48,470 nucleotides of DNA from Ruminococcus sp. YE71 (GCF_900119155.1 NZ_FPIR01000024.1:1-48470); one strand, 5' to 3'; positions 35,497 through 44,893 are shown, counted from the first letter of the stretch. Program-made: numbers and translations. The notes: generated by a model from the letters alone, not told the origin.

Positions 35497-35871
35497 ATGA
35501 AAAAGAAAAACAAGAAGCTCGCGACATTCTGCATGATGCTTGTTATGCTCTTTGCCGCAATGTTCACCAATGCGCTCACCTGTTCGGCTTTAGGACTTGG
35601 TGATGCCCCTGCCGCGATCCCCGTACTCACACCTATGGTCGATGTCGGCGGCATCACCTCGTTTCTGAATGAGATCTCCGGTGCTTTAAAGATCATTGCA
35701 GCTGCTATTGCCGGTATCTCAGTGATTGCTCTCGCTATCGTACTTATCGCAGGCGGTGCGCAGGGTTTACAGAAAGCTAAGCCGTTTGCGATTTCAATCG
35801 GTGTCGGAGTAGTTGTACTCGCGGCGGGTCCTGATTTGCTCTCGGCACTTATGTCATCGGCTGGTGCATGA
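35497..35871 (+). CDS. VirB2/TrbC-like pilin subunit
   Basis: 124 residues, AAAGGAGG 9 bases before the ATG. The signal peptide is about 1-31 (K-K-K-N-K-K-L-A then a hydrophobic core ending C-S-A-L). After an amphipathic segment (G-G-I-T-S-F-L-N-E-I-S-G-A-L) come two hydrophobic helices (about 65-87 and 97-116) separated by a short basic loop Q-K-A-K-P, the VirB2/TrbC layout. It would be the channel or pilus subunit of the type IV secretion system at the membrane. It is the first gene of the mating cluster, lies between two hairpins and could therefore be made in excess over the downstream proteins. Confidence 0.78.
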   Translation: MKKKNKKLATFCMMLVMLFAAMFTNALTCSALGLGDAPAAIPVLTPMVDVGGITSFLNEISGALKIIAAAIAGISVIALAIVLIAGGAQGLQKAKPFAISIGVGVVVLAAGPDLLSALMSSAGA

Positions 35872-35880
35872 TTTAAACGC

Positions 35881-35913
35881 AGGCGCACATACTGAAAGGT
35901 CTGTGCGCCTTTT
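35881..35913 (+). terminator. Hairpin between the pilin and VirB6-like genes
   Basis: A perfect 9-bp stem AGGCGCACA/TGTGCGCCT with a 12-base loop and a T-run. It is probably a partial terminator that lowers expression of the large downstream genes relative to the pilin. Confidence 0.7.
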
Positions 35914-35989
35914 ACAAGGTGTGTGATGCGTGAATCATGTATCTTGCAAAGGGCGTAAGACCCCAAAAACTTCAAAAAGGAGATCGACT

Positions 35990-38900
35990 ATGAAAAAGTA
36001 TGTTGAACTTGGGCGAAAAAAGAGTTGTAAAAGTGTTTTTTCTTTTTTTTTCGTCTCATTATTATTATCCTTGACAACCGGAATAACAGCTTTTGCAAAG
36101 GATTGGGAGAGCTTAAGTGCATGGATAACCAAACACGCAACTGTACGAACTATTTGGCTCGATCATATTAGATCGTTTGGTTTTCTAATAATCACTTTTT
36201 TAGCAGATGTGATAAATGGATTTGATAAAGCGATAGATAAACTGATAGAATTGAATTTGTATGAGTTGATCAAGGATATATTCAATATTAAATCAACTAT
36301 CTACCCAATTGCAGGTGCTGTCGCATCTGCGGCTTTGATATTTGCTACGTTACTGCTCTTTTTGAATGCTGATAAAGCAAGGATAAGTGATTTTTTGCGA
36401 AATATTCTGTGCAGTGCCATGCTCATAATTGCGCTGCCGGCACTTTCCTCGACAGTTACCGATTTGAAAACAAAGGGTACAAGTTTTGCAGATACTGCTT
36501 TCGATGGTTATGCTGATTATAGTATTGATGATGGTTCGGGAACAGTACAGGAAGTAAAACTCGGAGACAGAATCGTAATAAATCAGCTATATGATATGGG
36601 TGAATCCATAGATAATAATGAACCTACACTTGTATCTGAAAAAATCACCGTAGATACGATAAATATCAATGAAGCTCTTGACCCCGATGAATATGAGAAA
36701 AAACCAAAAAAGAATTTAAAATACTATTATACTGATGCATATTCTTTTCAAACCGATTATAAAGATTTGAATGAACTGGAAAAACTAAAACTGATAGATA
36801 GAATGTCAACAAAGTATTCCGATGTCTCTGGACCTCATACAGAAACCGGCATAGCTGAATATCTTACCATTTGGGAAAACAAATCGGATTCTACAGTAGT
36901 AAAATATGGTAATGTATATTATTGTAAGGTCGGTGGAAAGATACACGCAAATGATGGCGCTACGATCTATTGCGTTGTCAAGAAAGAAGGAAACGAATGG
37001 AATCCCGCTTATCAAATATTTGAAACAGGTGAGCTTTTACCTGCATATGAGGATGTTGATGCTGTTAGTGAAGCCGAAAAAGAAGGTAAAAGTTTAGCAG
37101 AACAAAGAGAACTGTATTATAGACCGATCAGATGGGGAACTGAATGGAAAAGGGGGCTTGGTCTTGCTTGGAATGAAGTTAAGCAATATGATAATGTTGA
37201 CTTTGTTTGGAATTATCAGCATTTCCTTTGTCTCAAATTAGCCAATGCGCTTTCCGCTAATAGAATTGGAAATCACTTGCCCCCTAATTGGTATTATTAT
37301 GTTAATCCAGCTTGGATAAGCACACATATTTTACAAGCTTCTACAATTTATGATGCACTACAAGCACTTGAATCCTTGAAAATCGAGTATCAAGGTCATT
37401 CCTTATCCGTAATGGAATGGCTTAATATTGAAGAAAACATCGGCATAATAGAAAAACTCAAAGAAGAAGAAAAAGAACTAAAGGTAATGGGAAAAAACGT
37501 CGATGATATTAAGTGGAAAAACCTTGCGGAATACGATGAAGATGATGCTGAGATAGGTGAGATCATAAATGCAGTATTAGTTGGCGGAAAAGAGTATGCT
37601 AACGAATCTTTGTATCGTTATCACTATAATTTTTGGGGACTTCTCGTAATGTTGATAGTAACTGCTGTTTGTATGCTTTTTGCAGGTATCAAATTAGCTT
37701 CGCTTTTATTCGATGTTTTATTTGCACAGATCGTTGCTCCGATAGCACTTGCAACTGATATGACAAATAGCGGCAGGGGCAAACAGGTCATTATGAATTT
37801 GTTGGGCTGTAATATTTGCTATATCGCTGTTATTTTCATTTTAAGGCTTTATCTTGCGGTAATGAGTGCTGTCTATGAGAAGTACCCTTTAGGGACCGGA
37901 AGTATAAGTGACGGCATGGTAAATTTTTGGGTCATTCTTTTTATCACACTTGCAGGCGCTAAATTCGTGATTGACGGACCCGATCTCATTGTAAAGCTGA
38001 CCGGAATTGATGCCGGCGTTAAGAGTGGTCTGAATACGATCATGGGTCTGAGAAGTGCGGCACAGCTCACTAAGGGCGCTGTTCAGGGTGCCGTTGGTTT
38101 GGCAAAAGCTCCTTCTAAGATTGCGGGAGCTGTTGGCAGAGGAGTAGGAAAGGCTGCGGCAGAGGGTAAGAGTATTTCAAATAGCGTTAAGAATGCCGAG
38201 GGAGCAGCCGGGAAAACAGCGGCTGTTGCCGGAGCTGTATTGGGTCATGCTCCAGTATTAAGCAGTGCTCGTAAAGGCTTTAAAGGCGGTTATTCAGAGA
38301 ATGCAAGAGCGATTCAAGACTATGATAACGCAAAAAGTATAATGGACAGCGGTGAAAGCAGCACGGCTGTTCCGAATGAAAGTTCAAAAGTAAGCGGCGG
38401 TAATTCAGTTTCAGGTTCTTCATCGGCTGTATCGGGAACAGCTGAACACAGTTCCGGAGAAAGCAATAATTCATCATCGGAAAGTATGGGCGGCAGTTCG
38501 CCAGCGAGACGGCAGATGAATGACAGAGTTAATAACTCCGGTGATGGAAAGAGAGGACTTGACCCTCGGACAGTACAAAGAGAACGCCATAAGCCCATTG
38601 ATGAAACAAACACGGCAGTACCAAATGGTACAAGCAACACAGACAGTAATACCGCAGCAAGTACCGCTGATACACCATCAACAGCCGGGGGGAAAGCGGT
38701 TAGCGGAAATGCTGATGTTCGTTTCTTTGGAGAGGATGCAAACGGCAATCTTGTATCTGCCGTTGATGACGGTTCGGGCAATTTTGTGAGCAATAGCGGA
38801 AAGCCTTTGTCGAATGTTAAGGGATACAGCGGCACAGGCAACAGCGGTAAACTCAACATGGCTGCCGTATCTTCAACCGGAGGTCTGACACCTGTTAAGG

Positions 38901-39505
38901 GCGCTAACGGCGGTTATATCGACAACGATGGAAATCTGTACAATGAATCTCAGATTATCGCTTTTGGCGGCTCAGGATTTGCATCGGGCGGTCTTTCTGT
39001 CAAGGGTATTGACGGTGCCGGAAATCTTGTCGATGCGTGTCCTGACAGCTCGGGCGGCTTTACAGACAGCTCCGGCGGTGCATTACAGAATGTCGGCGTT
39101 TATACTTCGAGAGGGAAAATGATGTCGAGTGTAATGAAACCTGTTGTCACGTCAGCACAGACAGCCGGATTTTCTTCTGCTCCGGTCAGCTCCGATGCTC
39201 CGACACCTTCATATTCGGCTCCAGTACAAACTGCTTATTCAGCTCCAGCCGAAGCGCCGGGTGGCGGTATTATCACAAGCGGCAGCTCAACTTCACCGAT
39301 TGATGAAGCATACTTCTCCGAAGCCTATACTGACAGTTCCTATGCTGATTTTGACCCGTTCGGTGATGTCGGTGCAAGCAGCGGAGGTTTCTATGATCCG
39401 AGTGATTTTACCGGAAGTAAAACAAATCTGAAGCGCACCAAACCCGCCGATTCTAAGAAACCTCGTCAGAAATTCGACCCGAATATGAAAAAGCCCAAAA
39501 ACTAA
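35990..39505 (+). CDS. VirB6/TrbL-like polytopic membrane protein
   Basis: 1171 residues from ATG 35990. AAAAAGGAG lies 8 bases upstream; the frame is open from 35930, but that start lacks a ribosome site. The N-terminus is a signal/anchor helix (F-S-F-F-F-V-S-L-L-L) encoded over a T6-C-T9 tract. Further hydrophobic helices occur at about 45-62, 100-125 and 135-155. A soluble loop spans about 160-540, then three or four helices (about 545-690) and a Gly/Ala-rich amphipathic region. The C-terminal 400 residues are low-complexity Ser/Gly/Ala/Pro with repeated D-x-x-G-N-L-V and S-S-G-G-F motifs, ending in a basic K-K-P-R-Q-K tail. This is the layout of VirB6/TrbL-type channel scaffolds in Gram-positive ICEs. 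Confidence 0.8.
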   Translation: MKKYVELGRKKSCKSVFSFFFVSLLLSLTTGITAFAKDWESLSAWITKHATVRTIWLDHIRSFGFLIITFLADVINGFDKAIDKLIELNLYELIKDIFNIKSTIYPIAGAVASAALIFATLLLFLNADKARISDFLRNILCSAMLIIALPALSSTVTDLKTKGTSFADTAFDGYADYSIDDGSGTVQEVKLGDRIVINQLYDMGESIDNNEPTLVSEKITVDTININEALDPDEYEKKPKKNLKYYYTDAYSFQTDYKDLNELEKLKLIDRMSTKYSDVSGPHTETGIAEYLTIWENKSDSTVVKYGNVYYCKVGGKIHANDGATIYCVVKKEGNEWNPAYQIFETGELLPAYEDVDAVSEAEKEGKSLAEQRELYYRPIRWGTEWKRGLGLAWNEVKQYDNVDFVWNYQHFLCLKLANALSANRIGNHLPPNWYYYVNPAWISTHILQASTIYDALQALESLKIEYQGHSLSVMEWLNIEENIGIIEKLKEEEKELKVMGKNVDDIKWKNLAEYDEDDAEIGEIINAVLVGGKEYANESLYRYHYNFWGLLVMLIVTAVCMLFAGIKLASLLFDVLFAQIVAPIALATDMTNSGRGKQVIMNLLGCNICYIAVIFILRLYLAVMSAVYEKYPLGTGSISDGMVNFWVILFITLAGAKFVIDGPDLIVKLTGIDAGVKSGLNTIMGLRSAAQLTKGAVQGAVGLAKAPSKIAGAVGRGVGKAAAEGKSISNSVKNAEGAAGKTAAVAGAVLGHAPVLSSARKGFKGGYSENARAIQDYDNAKSIMDSGESSTAVPNESSKVSGGNSVSGSSSAVSGTAEHSSGESNNSSSESMGGSSPARRQMNDRVNNSGDGKRGLDPRTVQRERHKPIDETNTAVPNGTSNTDSNTAASTADTPSTAGGKAVSGNADVRFFGEDANGNLVSAVDDGSGNFVSNSGKPLSNVKGYSGTGNSGKLNMAAVSSTGGLTPVKGANGGYIDNDGNLYNESQIIAFGGSGFASGGLSVKGIDGAGNLVDACPDSSGGFTDSSGGALQNVGVYTSRGKMMSSVMKPVVTSAQTAGFSSAPVSSDAPTPSYSAPVQTAYSAPAEAPGGGIITSGSSTSPIDEAYFSEAYTDSSYADFDPFGDVGASSGGFYDPSDFTGSKTNLKRTKPADSKKPRQKFDPNMKKPKN

Positions 39506-39516
39506 ACATAGATAGT

Positions 39517-39550
39517 AATAGCCGTTCAGAGATGAGCGGCTATTATTTTA
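39517..39550 (+). terminator. Hairpin before the PrgI-like gene
   Basis: AATAGCCG pairs with CGGCTATT, with an inner TCA/TGA pair around a GAGA loop, followed by ATTTTA. It is probably a weak terminator or RNA processing signal inside the transfer operon. Confidence 0.6.
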
Positions 39551-39568
39551 TGATTGGAGGAAATGTTT

Positions 39569-39952
39569 ATGGGACTTGTTCCTAAATCTACAAAACAAGA
39601 AAACAAGATACATAACAGTATCAGTTTCTTCAAGATCGTCGGACTTATTGTGACGATTGTGATATGCGCTGTGATTATAAATCCTCTCTTTTTTGAAGGA
39701 GTTTGGTCTAAGCTGCTTTTTACCTTGTTTAGCTGTGCTGTTTATATTGTATGTGTTCTCAAAGCACCGACCGACCCGACAAAGCTGTTTATTCAAGGCT
39801 TAAAGGACTGGATATTCTACGCTGTGCAGCCTAAGTCTATATACGGAGAGAGCAGTGAGGAATACAAGGAATACAGAAGGAGGCAAGAGCAAAGTGAAGC
39901 TGCTAAGGAAAGAAAACAAGAAAAGAAAGCAGAAAAGCGGAGAAAATCTTAA
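39569..39952 (+). CDS. PrgI-family (VirB3-like) membrane protein
   Basis: 127 residues from ATG 39569. GGAGG at 39556-39560 is 8 bases from this ATG and too close to ATG 39563 or to the TTG that opens the frame. The N-terminus M-G-L-V-P-K-S-T-K-Q-E-N-K-I is followed by two hydrophobic helices (about 22-42 and 49-66) and K-A-P-T-D-P-T-K-L-F-I-Q-G-L-K-D-W. This is the PrgI pattern seen next to VirB4 in Gram-positive conjugative elements. The tail is highly charged (Q-E-Q-S-E-A-A-K-E-R-K-Q-E-K-K). It would sit in the membrane beside the VirB4 ATPase. Its 3' end overlaps that gene by 59 bp. Confidence 0.78.
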   Translation: MGLVPKSTKQENKIHNSISFFKIVGLIVTIVICAVIINPLFFEGVWSKLLFTLFSCAVYIVCVLKAPTDPTKLFIQGLKDWIFYAVQPKSIYGESSEEYKEYRRRQEQSEAAKERKQEKKAEKRRKS

Positions 39953-42566
39953 TCCGTCAAAGATAACCGGCGGCTATGTTACATTCGAGCGTACTGAAAG
40001 CGGCGGTGAAAACGGATGTGTAAAACTTACCGATGTGATGAAAAAGAAAACCTATTACGTTGGTGCATTAGCAATTATGGGAATAGATATTTTTCATTAC
40101 AGCGATTCAGAACGAAGCAGTGTATTTAATAATTTTGCACAGGCATCTGCCGCATTGGAGATCGAACACAAGTATATATTCACTGATATTGTACCCGATC
40201 TGAGTACGCAAAAGGATTTTCTCAGATATAAAAGCACTTACTCTGATGATTTTGTCAGATATAATCTGTTACAGAGACTTGATGAATATGAAAGATTATC
40301 CAACGAACACAGAGATAGATTGTCGTATCTGTTGCTGTATGCCGATAGTCAGAAACAGCTTGAGGATTCAGTGGAAATGTTTTCTCGTTCTATGTCCGAC
40401 GTACTTATCAAAAGGCTCGATCAGTATTCGCTTGAAATGCTTTTGCATAAAACCGCTTGCGTTGATTCAGAACCTCGCAAGAAACACAGTACGGATTTGA
40501 ACGAGTATATCTATCCTGACCGAATAGATTTTAAACAAGACAGATTTACTATTGATGGGATCTGCCATACTTCGGTGTTTGTAATTAACGATTATCCGGC
40601 GAATCTTAATGACCTTACAGTTGCAAGCTATGTGCTTCAAAATAGTGATGTCAGCATCATGCTTGACGTAAAAAAGCGTGACCGTGAGGAACTGAAAGGC
40701 GAAATAAAGCGTTCTATGGACGAGCTTATGAGCCGGAGCAGCATTAAGCAGAATGTTTCGGATGCTATGGATAATAGCACAGAGTTTGAGAAAATCCAAT
40801 GGCTTTATAATAATATTGTTAATGGAAATGAACAGGTATATCAGGTCACATGGCGCTTTATATTGTCGGCAGAGCAAGATAATGAGCTTGATGACAAGCT
40901 GAAAAAACTCCGTAAAATACTTGAAGATGACGGTATTCACGGCTTCATTCCTATCAATCTGATGATAGATGAATACTTCAATATGGTGCTGCCGTCGAAT
41001 AAGATCGGCAATCCTTTTCCGCTCTATGATACATTTTCAAGGCAGTTTCCGTTCTACTATCAACAGCATATTGACCCTATGGGAATGTACTTCGGACAGA
41101 CAGATACCGGAGGGCTTGTGCTGTTAAACACCTTTACGCGAGACAAAAGCCGACCATCTTTTGATATGATCGCTATGGGTGTTAAGGGCGGCGGTAAGTC
41201 AATAACTCTCAAAACAATGCTCGAAGATCAGCTGCTTATCGGAAACAAGATAATGGTTATTGATATAGAAAACGAGTATTCTCCGATGGTAAAGGTCTAT
41301 GGCGGTCAGATAATTCGTATGACAAAGGACAGTTGTATCAACCCCTTGCAGCTTAATATCACAGTCGATGCGGCGGCAGAGGAAATGACCGAAAAAGAAG
41401 CCGCAGAACAGAATTTCCTGCAAGAATTATCGAGGATACAAACGTTTTTCACGGAACTGAATCCCGATTCTTCGGACGATGAACTGCGTATCCTTTCAGA
41501 CCTTTTGCTTGAAGCATACCGTCAGAAAAACATAGACAACACGACCAATCTCAGCACGGTAAGCAACGAACAATTTCCTATTTTCAGCGATGTTCTGAGC
41601 ATCTGTAATGCTCGCTATGATGCCGCAGACAACGAGTTTGACAAGGAAATACTTGCCCGATTAAAGCCAAAGCTGAGACAGCTTTCTAAGGGCGGCAGCT
41701 ATGAAATATTCGACCATTACACAAACGTTGAGGTCGAAAATAAAGACCTTATCGTATATAACGTTAAGTCATTATCGGAAATGGACGAGAAGATCTATAA
41801 CGCACAGCTGTTCAATATATTGTCGATGATGTGGGCTGAGATATGCAAAAACAGAGGAATAAACCGCAACATAATCAATCCTTATGACCGCAAATATGTT
41901 GTCGCGCTTATCGACGAAGCGCACAGATTCATCTCGGAATACAAGCCGATGTGTACAGAATTCATTGAAAAACTTGTGCGCCGTTCGAGAAAATACTTTT
42001 CGGGACTGTGGTTTGCAACACAGTCTATCCTCGATTTTCTTCCCAACGGTATCAATTCATCGGGGAGAGTTGCGGACAGGATAAAGATAATTTTTCAGCT
42101 TGTGCAGTATAAAGTTTTGCTGAAACAGGAAAGCTCCGCACTCCCTGTTCTGCATCAGGCTTTCCCTCAGTTTACGGAAAGTGAGCTGAAAAGTACAACA
42201 GATTTTGAGCCGGGTGAAATGCTTATGGCTCTTGACAGCGCACGCAACAAGCTGCATTGTACGCGCCGTGCGACCGATCTGAATCTGCTTTATATGGGTA
42301 ATTCGGAGGATACACAGGTGATTTTCAACCGCTATTTCTCAGAATTGTATATCGAAAACAATAACCCGAACGCTCTTGATGAAGCAGATTACGGCTATCA
42401 ACTAAGCGGAAATGAGCAGCTCAGAATTGACTTCAAGGAAGAATTTGTTGAGTATATGCATAAGAGAATGAACCTACAAATTGGATATTCAGACACACTC
42501 GATGCTATTATCGCAGACGGCACGGACGATCTGATAGGCTCGCTCATGCGGAAAGCAGAGGTGTAA
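39894..42566 (+). CDS. VirB4/TraE-type conjugation ATPase
   Basis: 890 residues from GTG 39894. AGGAGG at 39878-39883 is 10 bases upstream; the ATG 39855 that opens the frame has no ribosome site. The N-terminal half is a VirB4 CagE/TrbE-type domain (Y-Y-V-G-A-L-A-I-M-G-I-D near the start). The ATPase half has Walker A G-V-K-G-G-G-K-S at 429-436, V-I-D-I-E-N-E-Y-S-P after it, and Walker B L-I-D-E-A-H at 672-677 followed by R-R-S-R-K-Y and W-F-A-T-Q-S motifs. It powers assembly and transfer through the mating channel on the cytoplasmic face. It overlaps the PrgI-like gene by 59 bp, so the two are translationally coupled. Confidence 0.92.
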   Translation: MKLLRKENKKRKQKSGENLNPSKITGGYVTFERTESGGENGCVKLTDVMKKKTYYVGALAIMGIDIFHYSDSERSSVFNNFAQASAALEIEHKYIFTDIVPDLSTQKDFLRYKSTYSDDFVRYNLLQRLDEYERLSNEHRDRLSYLLLYADSQKQLEDSVEMFSRSMSDVLIKRLDQYSLEMLLHKTACVDSEPRKKHSTDLNEYIYPDRIDFKQDRFTIDGICHTSVFVINDYPANLNDLTVASYVLQNSDVSIMLDVKKRDREELKGEIKRSMDELMSRSSIKQNVSDAMDNSTEFEKIQWLYNNIVNGNEQVYQVTWRFILSAEQDNELDDKLKKLRKILEDDGIHGFIPINLMIDEYFNMVLPSNKIGNPFPLYDTFSRQFPFYYQQHIDPMGMYFGQTDTGGLVLLNTFTRDKSRPSFDMIAMGVKGGGKSITLKTMLEDQLLIGNKIMVIDIENEYSPMVKVYGGQIIRMTKDSCINPLQLNITVDAAAEEMTEKEAAEQNFLQELSRIQTFFTELNPDSSDDELRILSDLLLEAYRQKNIDNTTNLSTVSNEQFPIFSDVLSICNARYDAADNEFDKEILARLKPKLRQLSKGGSYEIFDHYTNVEVENKDLIVYNVKSLSEMDEKIYNAQLFNILSMMWAEICKNRGINRNIINPYDRKYVVALIDEAHRFISEYKPMCTEFIEKLVRRSRKYFSGLWFATQSILDFLPNGINSSGRVADRIKIIFQLVQYKVLLKQESSALPVLHQAFPQFTESELKSTTDFEPGEMLMALDSARNKLHCTRRATDLNLLYMGNSEDTQVIFNRYFSELYIENNNPNALDEADYGYQLSGNEQLRIDFKEEFVEYMHKRMNLQIGYSDTLDAIIADGTDDLIGSLMRKAEV

Positions 42567-42569
42567 AAA

Positions 42570-43820
42570 ATGATGAATGCAAGAAAAAGTAATGCTATAT
42601 ATCTGACATTTATCATCACAACTCTTACTGTTCTGTCGCTGTTTATCATCTATGCTGCCGTCAGAGCAAGCGCTAAAAACACTTCATATACTATCGACCT
42701 TAATACGCCGATAGTCATGAACAACTACAAAATAAAGGTAACAGAACCTATGTATCTGACCGATAAAAAAGAGTTTGTTTATGCATTAAGTGTAATAAAA
42801 GAAGCCGGAGCAGATGACAGAGCAAAGCCTGTTCCGTATGACTTCGAGACGTTTTCAAAGCATGAAAAAAAGACTTCTTACGCTCCCGAATACAGCTTTT
42901 CCGAGCGTACAGATATATCAGAATATGTCCATGTTGCGGGTGTTATCGACGATTATATGTACGTCAGAGTGTTTGTTGAATCAGTCATTCCAGAGTATCG
43001 TGATCCACCAACAACGGATGAATTTGGCGACGAAATTGAAGGTCAGCTTCACGAAGAAGTCAAGAAACAGATATATGTTCAGATAGATAAAAAGGACGTA
43101 AAGTATCTTAAATACGATGAGTTTTTGAAGCTGAAACCAGTTGATGATAATGACAGTCAGACAGATGAAACAAGCACAATTCTTGATTCTGATGACAGTA
43201 AATCCTATGATGAGATAGATATAAATGTATCAAGTGAGGATGCATCTGAGAGCATTGAAGAAAGCATAGAATCATCATCTTTGAGTGCTCTGACTGATCT
43301 TTCAAGTGTGCCTGACAGCTCATCATCAAGCACAATATCATCTGAAACTAACTCCGGTCAGCCCGAGAACGGCGGCGGTGGAGGTGGTGGAAACGGTGGC
43401 GGCGGCGGTGGAAATGAACCAACTGAAACAACAAAATTAACTGAAACAGAGCCGGTTCAGACAGAGCCGCCGGCTACAACAACTACTACAACACCCACAA
43501 CAACTACAACAACAACTACAACAACTACTACTATAAAAGTTACAGAACCGCCTGTTGTTCACGTTGATACCATAAGCATCGAGAGCGATTTTCCCGGCAA
43601 TCTTATTAAGCTGAGTATAGGCGGCAAGACCATTGTCCATGCCGTTATAGGACCCGAAAACGCGACAAATAAAGCCGTTAAATGGTCAAGTAACCGCGAG
43701 GATATTGCTAAGGTAGATGAGAACGGAGAGATAACAGCAGTCGGAAATGGCAAGGCGATCATCACCTGTGAGAGCATTGACGGCGGTTTGAAAGCAAGCT
43801 GTATGGTTACTGTTTCATAA
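42570..43820 (+). CDS. Membrane-anchored Big2-domain surface protein
   Basis: 416 residues, GAGGTG 8-9 bases before the ATG and 3 bp after the VirB4 stop, so cotranscribed. One N-terminal membrane helix (about 9-30) is followed by an extracellular beta-rich region (35-195) with Y-T-I-D-L-N-T-P-I-V and Q-I-Y-V-Q-I-D. Then come an Asp/Ser-rich linker, two poly-Gly runs and a long poly-Thr stretch (about 295-320). Residues 335-416 are a Big2 (Ig-like) domain: V-D-T-I-S-I-E-S, A-V-I-G-P-E-N-A-T-N-K-A-V-K-W-S-S and I-A-K-V-D-E-N-G-E-I-T-A-V-G-N-G-K-A. It would present an Ig-like tip outside the wall, perhaps aiding mating contact (inference). The repetitive Thr codons may vary in number. Confidence 0.82.
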   Translation: MMNARKSNAIYLTFIITTLTVLSLFIIYAAVRASAKNTSYTIDLNTPIVMNNYKIKVTEPMYLTDKKEFVYALSVIKEAGADDRAKPVPYDFETFSKHEKKTSYAPEYSFSERTDISEYVHVAGVIDDYMYVRVFVESVIPEYRDPPTTDEFGDEIEGQLHEEVKKQIYVQIDKKDVKYLKYDEFLKLKPVDDNDSQTDETSTILDSDDSKSYDEIDINVSSEDASESIEESIESSSLSALTDLSSVPDSSSSSTISSETNSGQPENGGGGGGGNGGGGGGNEPTETTKLTETEPVQTEPPATTTTTTPTTTTTTTTTTTTIKVTEPPVVHVDTISIESDFPGNLIKLSIGGKTIVHAVIGPENATNKAVKWSSNREDIAKVDENGEITAVGNGKAIITCESIDGGLKASCMVTVS

Positions 43821-43838
43821 GAAAAAGGGAGTAAAATC

Positions 43839-44471
43839 ATGAACGATTATTACTATAAATACCCCGAAGATGAAGAAATAATAGAAGAACACTTCAAAGA
43901 AAAACTGAGAAAAGAATCAAAAAACAAGAAGAAAATTGCAATAATAGTCGGCGAAAACCTTGTACTGTTATTACTTTTTCTGATGCCGTTTCTTGAAAAA
44001 ATCTCATCGCTTTTCCTCATTCTTATCGTGATTCAGGTAGTTTTTTTCTTCTATTATTTCAAAACAAAAGCACAAAAAGAAGCCGTGACTATGCTGTCAA
44101 TTGAAGCATACGAAGATAAAATGCGGCTTTCCTATTACAATGGCAGACGAAAAAAAGTGCTGAATGTATCGTATGAAGATATAGTTTCAGCACGGTTTTC
44201 CGATGATGAATACACAAAATTTCAGATAGGAATTGCCGAAACAAGCAATACATTTATTGAGGAATTTGACATTTTATCCGGCAAAAAACTCATGCCAAAC
44301 ACCGATAATTTGTTTCTATTCTCGATAAATCCGATGAGCTACGAACAGTTTTTCTTTCTCTATGCCGTCGATGAATTGTTTACGATCAATGGTTTTGAGA
44401 GGTCGAAAAAGTTCCTGAAACAATACGGAAATGCCGATGATTATCTTGCGGCATTGAATGAAAGTGAGTGA
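43839..44471 (+). CDS. Two-helix membrane protein, hypothetical
   Basis: 210 residues with AAAAGGGAG 8-9 bases before the ATG. A charged cytoplasmic head (1-32) is followed by two adjacent membrane helices (about 34-53 and 57-74) with a short loop. A soluble domain of about 130 residues (Y-E-D-K-M-R-L-S-Y-Y-N-G-R-R-K-K-V-L-N-V-S-Y-E-D-I) follows and looks like the PH-like/YcxB-type beta domain. Such proteins occur next to conjugation clusters, but no function is established. It lies between the Big2 protein and the RHH gene in the same direction. Confidence 0.68.
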   Translation: MNDYYYKYPEDEEIIEEHFKEKLRKESKNKKKIAIIVGENLVLLLLFLMPFLEKISSLFLILIVIQVVFFFYYFKTKAQKEAVTMLSIEAYEDKMRLSYYNGRRKKVLNVSYEDIVSARFSDDEYTKFQIGIAETSNTFIEEFDILSGKKLMPNTDNLFLFSINPMSYEQFFFLYAVDELFTINGFERSKKFLKQYGNADDYLAALNESE

Positions 44472-44478
44472 AAAATCA

Positions 44479-44886
44479 ATGGGAAACACGATCTATATAC
44501 GAGATGTTTCAGATGAAACATTGCGGCAGATTGATGAATTGTCTTATAAAAGAGGAATGTCTCGTAATCAGCTTTGCAATGAAATTCTGAAAGTTTACCT
44601 TGATTGTCAGCGTGAGGGGATGCATAAAATGCTCCCCGATGTGGTTCAGTCTGTTCTCAGAAGTGAGATAAAAGATATGCGTTCAGAGGTCAGATCTATG
44701 ATGAATCTGATACTGATTTGCGCTGTGAGAATGACAAAAACGAATGAAAAACTCAACGATTTTTTGTTCCCGCAGCTTGAAAATCTCAGCGTTGACGGCA
44801 TGGATTCAAAGCAATTGTTTGCAATTCTGTCGTCTGAAAATGATTTTTCAGACGATGAAATCGAAAAAATCATCGCTGCGCTGTGA
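44479..44886 (+). CDS. Ribbon-helix-helix DNA-binding protein next to the tandem array
   Basis: About 135 residues from ATG 44479; ATG 44458 is an alternative overlapping the previous gene by 14 bp. Residues 2-42 fit the RHH/CopG fold: T-I-Y-I-R-D-V as the beta strand, then D-E-T-L-R-Q-I-D-E-L-S and G-M-S-R-N-Q-L-C-N-E-I-L. The rest is helical with an acidic end and may oligomerise (S-E-I-K-D-M-R-S-E-V-R-S-M-M). The stop is 7 bp before a five-unit 44-bp tandem repeat, the usual place for the operator or centromere of an RHH protein. It could be a partition adaptor, a relaxosome accessory factor or an autorepressor. Confidence 0.75.
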   Translation: MGNTIYIRDVSDETLRQIDELSYKRGMSRNQLCNEILKVYLDCQREGMHKMLPDVVQSVLRSEIKDMRSEVRSMMNLILICAVRMTKTNEKLNDFLFPQLENLSVDGMDSKQLFAILSSENDFSDDEIEKIIAAL

Positions 44887-44893
44887 AAAAACG

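Noticed and set aside
35412-35975. 187-codon minus-strand frame across the pilin gene
   Set aside because: It runs through both pilin hairpins and is antisense to a convincing VirB2-like gene.
38320-38859. Minus-strand open frame opposite the VirB6-like C-terminus
   Set aside because: Low-complexity Leu/Pro/Ser shadow of the Ser/Gly-rich tail, with no initiation signal.
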